DNA of 64,000 nt from Hemicordylus capensis (lineage: Eukaryota; Chordata; Lepidosauria; Squamata; Cordylidae). The notes beneath the pieces are model-generated. The model was not told the DNA's origin. It did not search any database and saw nothing but the letters and a program-made list of their open reading frames with translations. The translations under genes were made by a program, and so were the position numbers. Positions 63,401 to 64,000 of the stretch are shown here, in pieces (the stretch's first letter is position 1; every line of letters begins with the position of its first letter). Location of the stretch: contig NC_069662.1 of the NCBI RefSeq assembly GCF_027244095.1, forward strand, positions 9,574,501 through 9,638,500, given 5' to 3'.

Positions 63401-64000
63401 TTTCTTGAGAAGCGGTATATAAAAATTTGCAGCAGCAGCAGCAGCAGCAGCAGTAGTATACTTTGCCTACTGTCCAATTTTGACATCAGCTAACCTTGGT
63501 GTCCTCTGAACCAACATTGCACAAAGGTGACCCACGAGCAGCTTTCTAGTGGTTATTGAACTACAACTCTCATCATCCCTAGCTGTATTGAGGTTGGGGG
63601 TGATGGGGATTGTAGCCCAGCAACAGCTGGAGAGACTCAGGCTGGCCACCCCTGGTGCAGACCTTCTAGAAACCAAAAGGTAACTACATAAATGTGCTTC
63701 TTATGTCAGACCTCACCTTCCAGGAGCTGAACCCTTGACTTGCTGCTCGTATCTTGTTCACCAGGGCCTTTGATCCTCTTGGTGCATCTTGCACCATGTT
63801 GTGTACGGCGTGGGCGATGGCGTAGACCGCATTGTGGACGTTGAAGGTCATGCCAAAGCCCATCATGCTGAGTAAGCGGTTGGTGCCGTTCCTTAGATCC
63901 TCTTCCCCAGTGCATGTTTTTGGGCCATTTCCCCCTTCCCAAGAGCTTGCATTCCACCGGCAATTGAAGACCACACTCCATAGCTGCTGAGTAAAGACAT
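59276..64000 (-). CDS. Family C GPCR, vomeronasal V2R / CaSR-like, 3' four exons
   Basis: Four exons read in order on the minus strand: 63717 to beyond 64000, 62588-62803, 61495-61621 and 59276-60189; about 512 residues are visible and all junctions keep frame. The first two encode the end of the Venus-flytrap ligand domain ([17 protein letters not shown], then [14 protein letters not shown]). The third is the cysteine-rich nine-cysteine domain ([17 protein letters not shown]). The last holds the domain's end and seven transmembrane helices ([64 protein letters not shown]). Neurons or other sensory cells would use it to sense amino acids, peptides or odours. The tail [13 protein letters not shown] is V2R/OlfC-like. 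NEAW replaces the near-invariant NEAK. Exon 4 is markedly GC-rich. The 5' exons lie off the window. Confidence 0.88.
60265..60382 (+). mobile_element. 5S-rRNA-like fragment (SINE head)
   Basis: TTGCTAAGCAGGGTCCACCC, GTTGGATGGGTGAC and GGGAGTGCTGTCTGCTGTGA follow 5S rRNA more closely than other SINE heads here. Confidence 0.65.
60395..60658 (-). mobile_element. tRNA-derived SINE with (ATT)n, antisense
   Basis: (ATT)n of about 45 bases, CCTCCAAGGAGCCCAGAGCG, CATGGCTGAATGGGGATTTG, CTCTAACCACTACACC-like TTCTAACCACTACACCACAT. Confidence 0.88.
60662..61168 (+). mobile_element. tRNA-Ala-headed SINE, interrupted by a 5S-type SINE piece
   Basis: Head at 60662-60728 (CATGGCAGAGCCTCTCTTTG, GGTTCACCCCCTGGCA). 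It resumes at 61021 (GCATCTCTAGGTATGGCTAG, CCTTGGAGAGCTGCTGCCAG) and ends GATTCAGTATAAAGCAGCTT. Between is an antisense SINE fragment (60729-61020) that itself carries a MITE. Confidence 0.7.
60802..60929. mobile_element. hAT-like fold-back MITE, same SINE site as at 22861
   Basis: CAGGATTCTGGGTCCCC...TTGAGAATCCCTG, flanked by exact GTCTACAC at 60794-60801 and 60930-60937. Confidence 0.88.
61169..61494. other. Intron of the GPCR with half a MITE
   Basis: 61315-61375 is one arm of a fold-back MITE (GGGTTCTCAACCTTGTGTCC, TTGGACTACAGCTCCCAGG). Nothing else is recognised. Confidence 0.5.
61495..61621 (-). CDS. Family C GPCR, cysteine-rich domain exon
   Basis: Encodes [42 protein letters not shown]. 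Cysteine spacing is that of family C receptors. 127 bases, phase 0 in, 1 out, donor GTGAGC. Confidence 0.9.
61656..61791. mobile_element. Fold-back MITE (CAGTGTTCCCTCTAA type)
   Basis: CAATGTTGCCTCTAATAGGG and the complement of CAGTGTTCCCTCTAACAGGA; target repeats ATGACTGG and GTGACTGG. Confidence 0.75.
61980..62290. repeat. Imperfect CTGGCTGGC / CACTTCCTCC repeat region
   Basis: After a MITE end (GGGGTTCTCAACCTTAGGTC) come several loose copies of a block with CTGGCTGG and C(A/G)CTTCCTCC. Translates into no recognisable protein. Confidence 0.55.
62335..62470. mobile_element. Tc1/mariner-like MITE
   Basis: CCCTGTTTCCCCAAAAGTAA and the complement of CCGTGTTTCCCCAAAAATAA, flanked by TA on both sides. 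Internal AAGTAAGACCTA repeats are typical of a common amniote MITE. Confidence 0.7.
62588..62803 (-). CDS. Family C GPCR, ligand-domain end exon
   Basis: Encodes [40 protein letters not shown], then [20 protein letters not shown] and [12 protein letters not shown]. 72 codons, phase 0 at both ends; donor GTGAGA. Confidence 0.9.
62912..63165 (-). mobile_element. L2 LINE 3' end, antisense
   Basis: TTTATACCGCCCGAATCTTG, TTAAAATCATTTAAAGC, then AAGGCCAGGGTGAATAAATG. Confidence 0.7.
63175..63458 (+). mobile_element. L2 LINE 3' end with (CAG)n
   Basis: AAGCAAAGAGGCACCTTTTC, AGACTGTGAGCCCTTTGGGG, GTAAACCACTTTGGGAACTT, then seven to nine CAG repeats. Confidence 0.8.
63530..63662. mobile_element. Decayed fold-back MITE
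   Basis: TTGAACTACAACTCTCATCA...GATGGGGATTGTAGCCCAGC; arms match loosely and ends are eroded. Confidence 0.55.
63717..64000 (-). CDS. Family C GPCR, ligand-domain exon (partial, runs off window)
   Basis: Encodes [20 protein letters not shown], then [31 protein letters not shown] and ends SQGFSSWK before GTGAGG. The pattern C.G.E.....(Y/F)N..NAVYA.AHA.H is diagnostic of V2R/CaSR receptors. An NGT glycosylation site is present. Confidence 0.9.

Overview
The window is nuclear DNA from a vertebrate, almost certainly a squamate reptile (lizard or snake). All genes are split into short exons with GT-AG introns. The intergenic DNA is packed with reptile repeats: a tRNA SINE with a BovB-like tail (Sauria type), tRNA- and 5S-rRNA-headed SINEs, CR1, L2 and LINE-1 relics, hAT-like fold-back elements and small Ty1/copia fossils. 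Nothing bacterial, no CRISPR array and no operon is present.

Layout. (1) About 1-40,000: two tandem plus-strand alpha-2,8-sialyltransferase (ST8SIA5/6-like) genes. Copy 1 runs 4365-16366 (369 aa) and copy 2 runs 22121-39091 (378 aa). Each has seven coding exons with the same phases, and both read open from start to stop. Their introns are recognisably homologous, so the pair arose by segmental duplication; later insertions lengthened copy 2. The first 45 bases of the window resemble the 5' leader of both genes and may be left from a further copy. (2) About 40,000-46,000: repeat-rich spacer containing a nested LINE-1 relic. (3) About 44,138 or 46,301 to 56,468: a plus-strand C-type lectin-like gene. 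Five exons are certain (stem, three CTLD exons and the last exon), one transmembrane or signal exon is likely, and a first exon is tentative. The lectin fold has lost one of its two canonical disulfides. (4) 59,276 to the window end, minus strand: the last four exons of a family C GPCR (vomeronasal V2R / CaSR-like); its 5' part lies beyond 64,000.

How the genes relate. The sialyltransferases would be Golgi type II membrane enzymes adding alpha-2,8 sialic acid to glycolipids or glycoproteins. The lectin-like protein and the GPCR are cell-surface or secreted recognition proteins. I see no direct functional link between the three families. Each belongs to a kind of family that commonly expands by tandem duplication.

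Main points for a second look: unusual sialylmotif L residues shared by both enzymes and differences private to each; thirteen tandem 36-bp units carrying NF-Y-type CCAAT boxes in intron 1 of copy 2 only; the altered lectin disulfide pattern; a solo copia LTR ending 12 bases before a lectin exon; a SINE body carried by two different heads (5S rRNA and tRNA-Ala); hAT-like elements sitting at the identical site in two SINE copies; and a K-to-W change in the NEAK motif of the GPCR.
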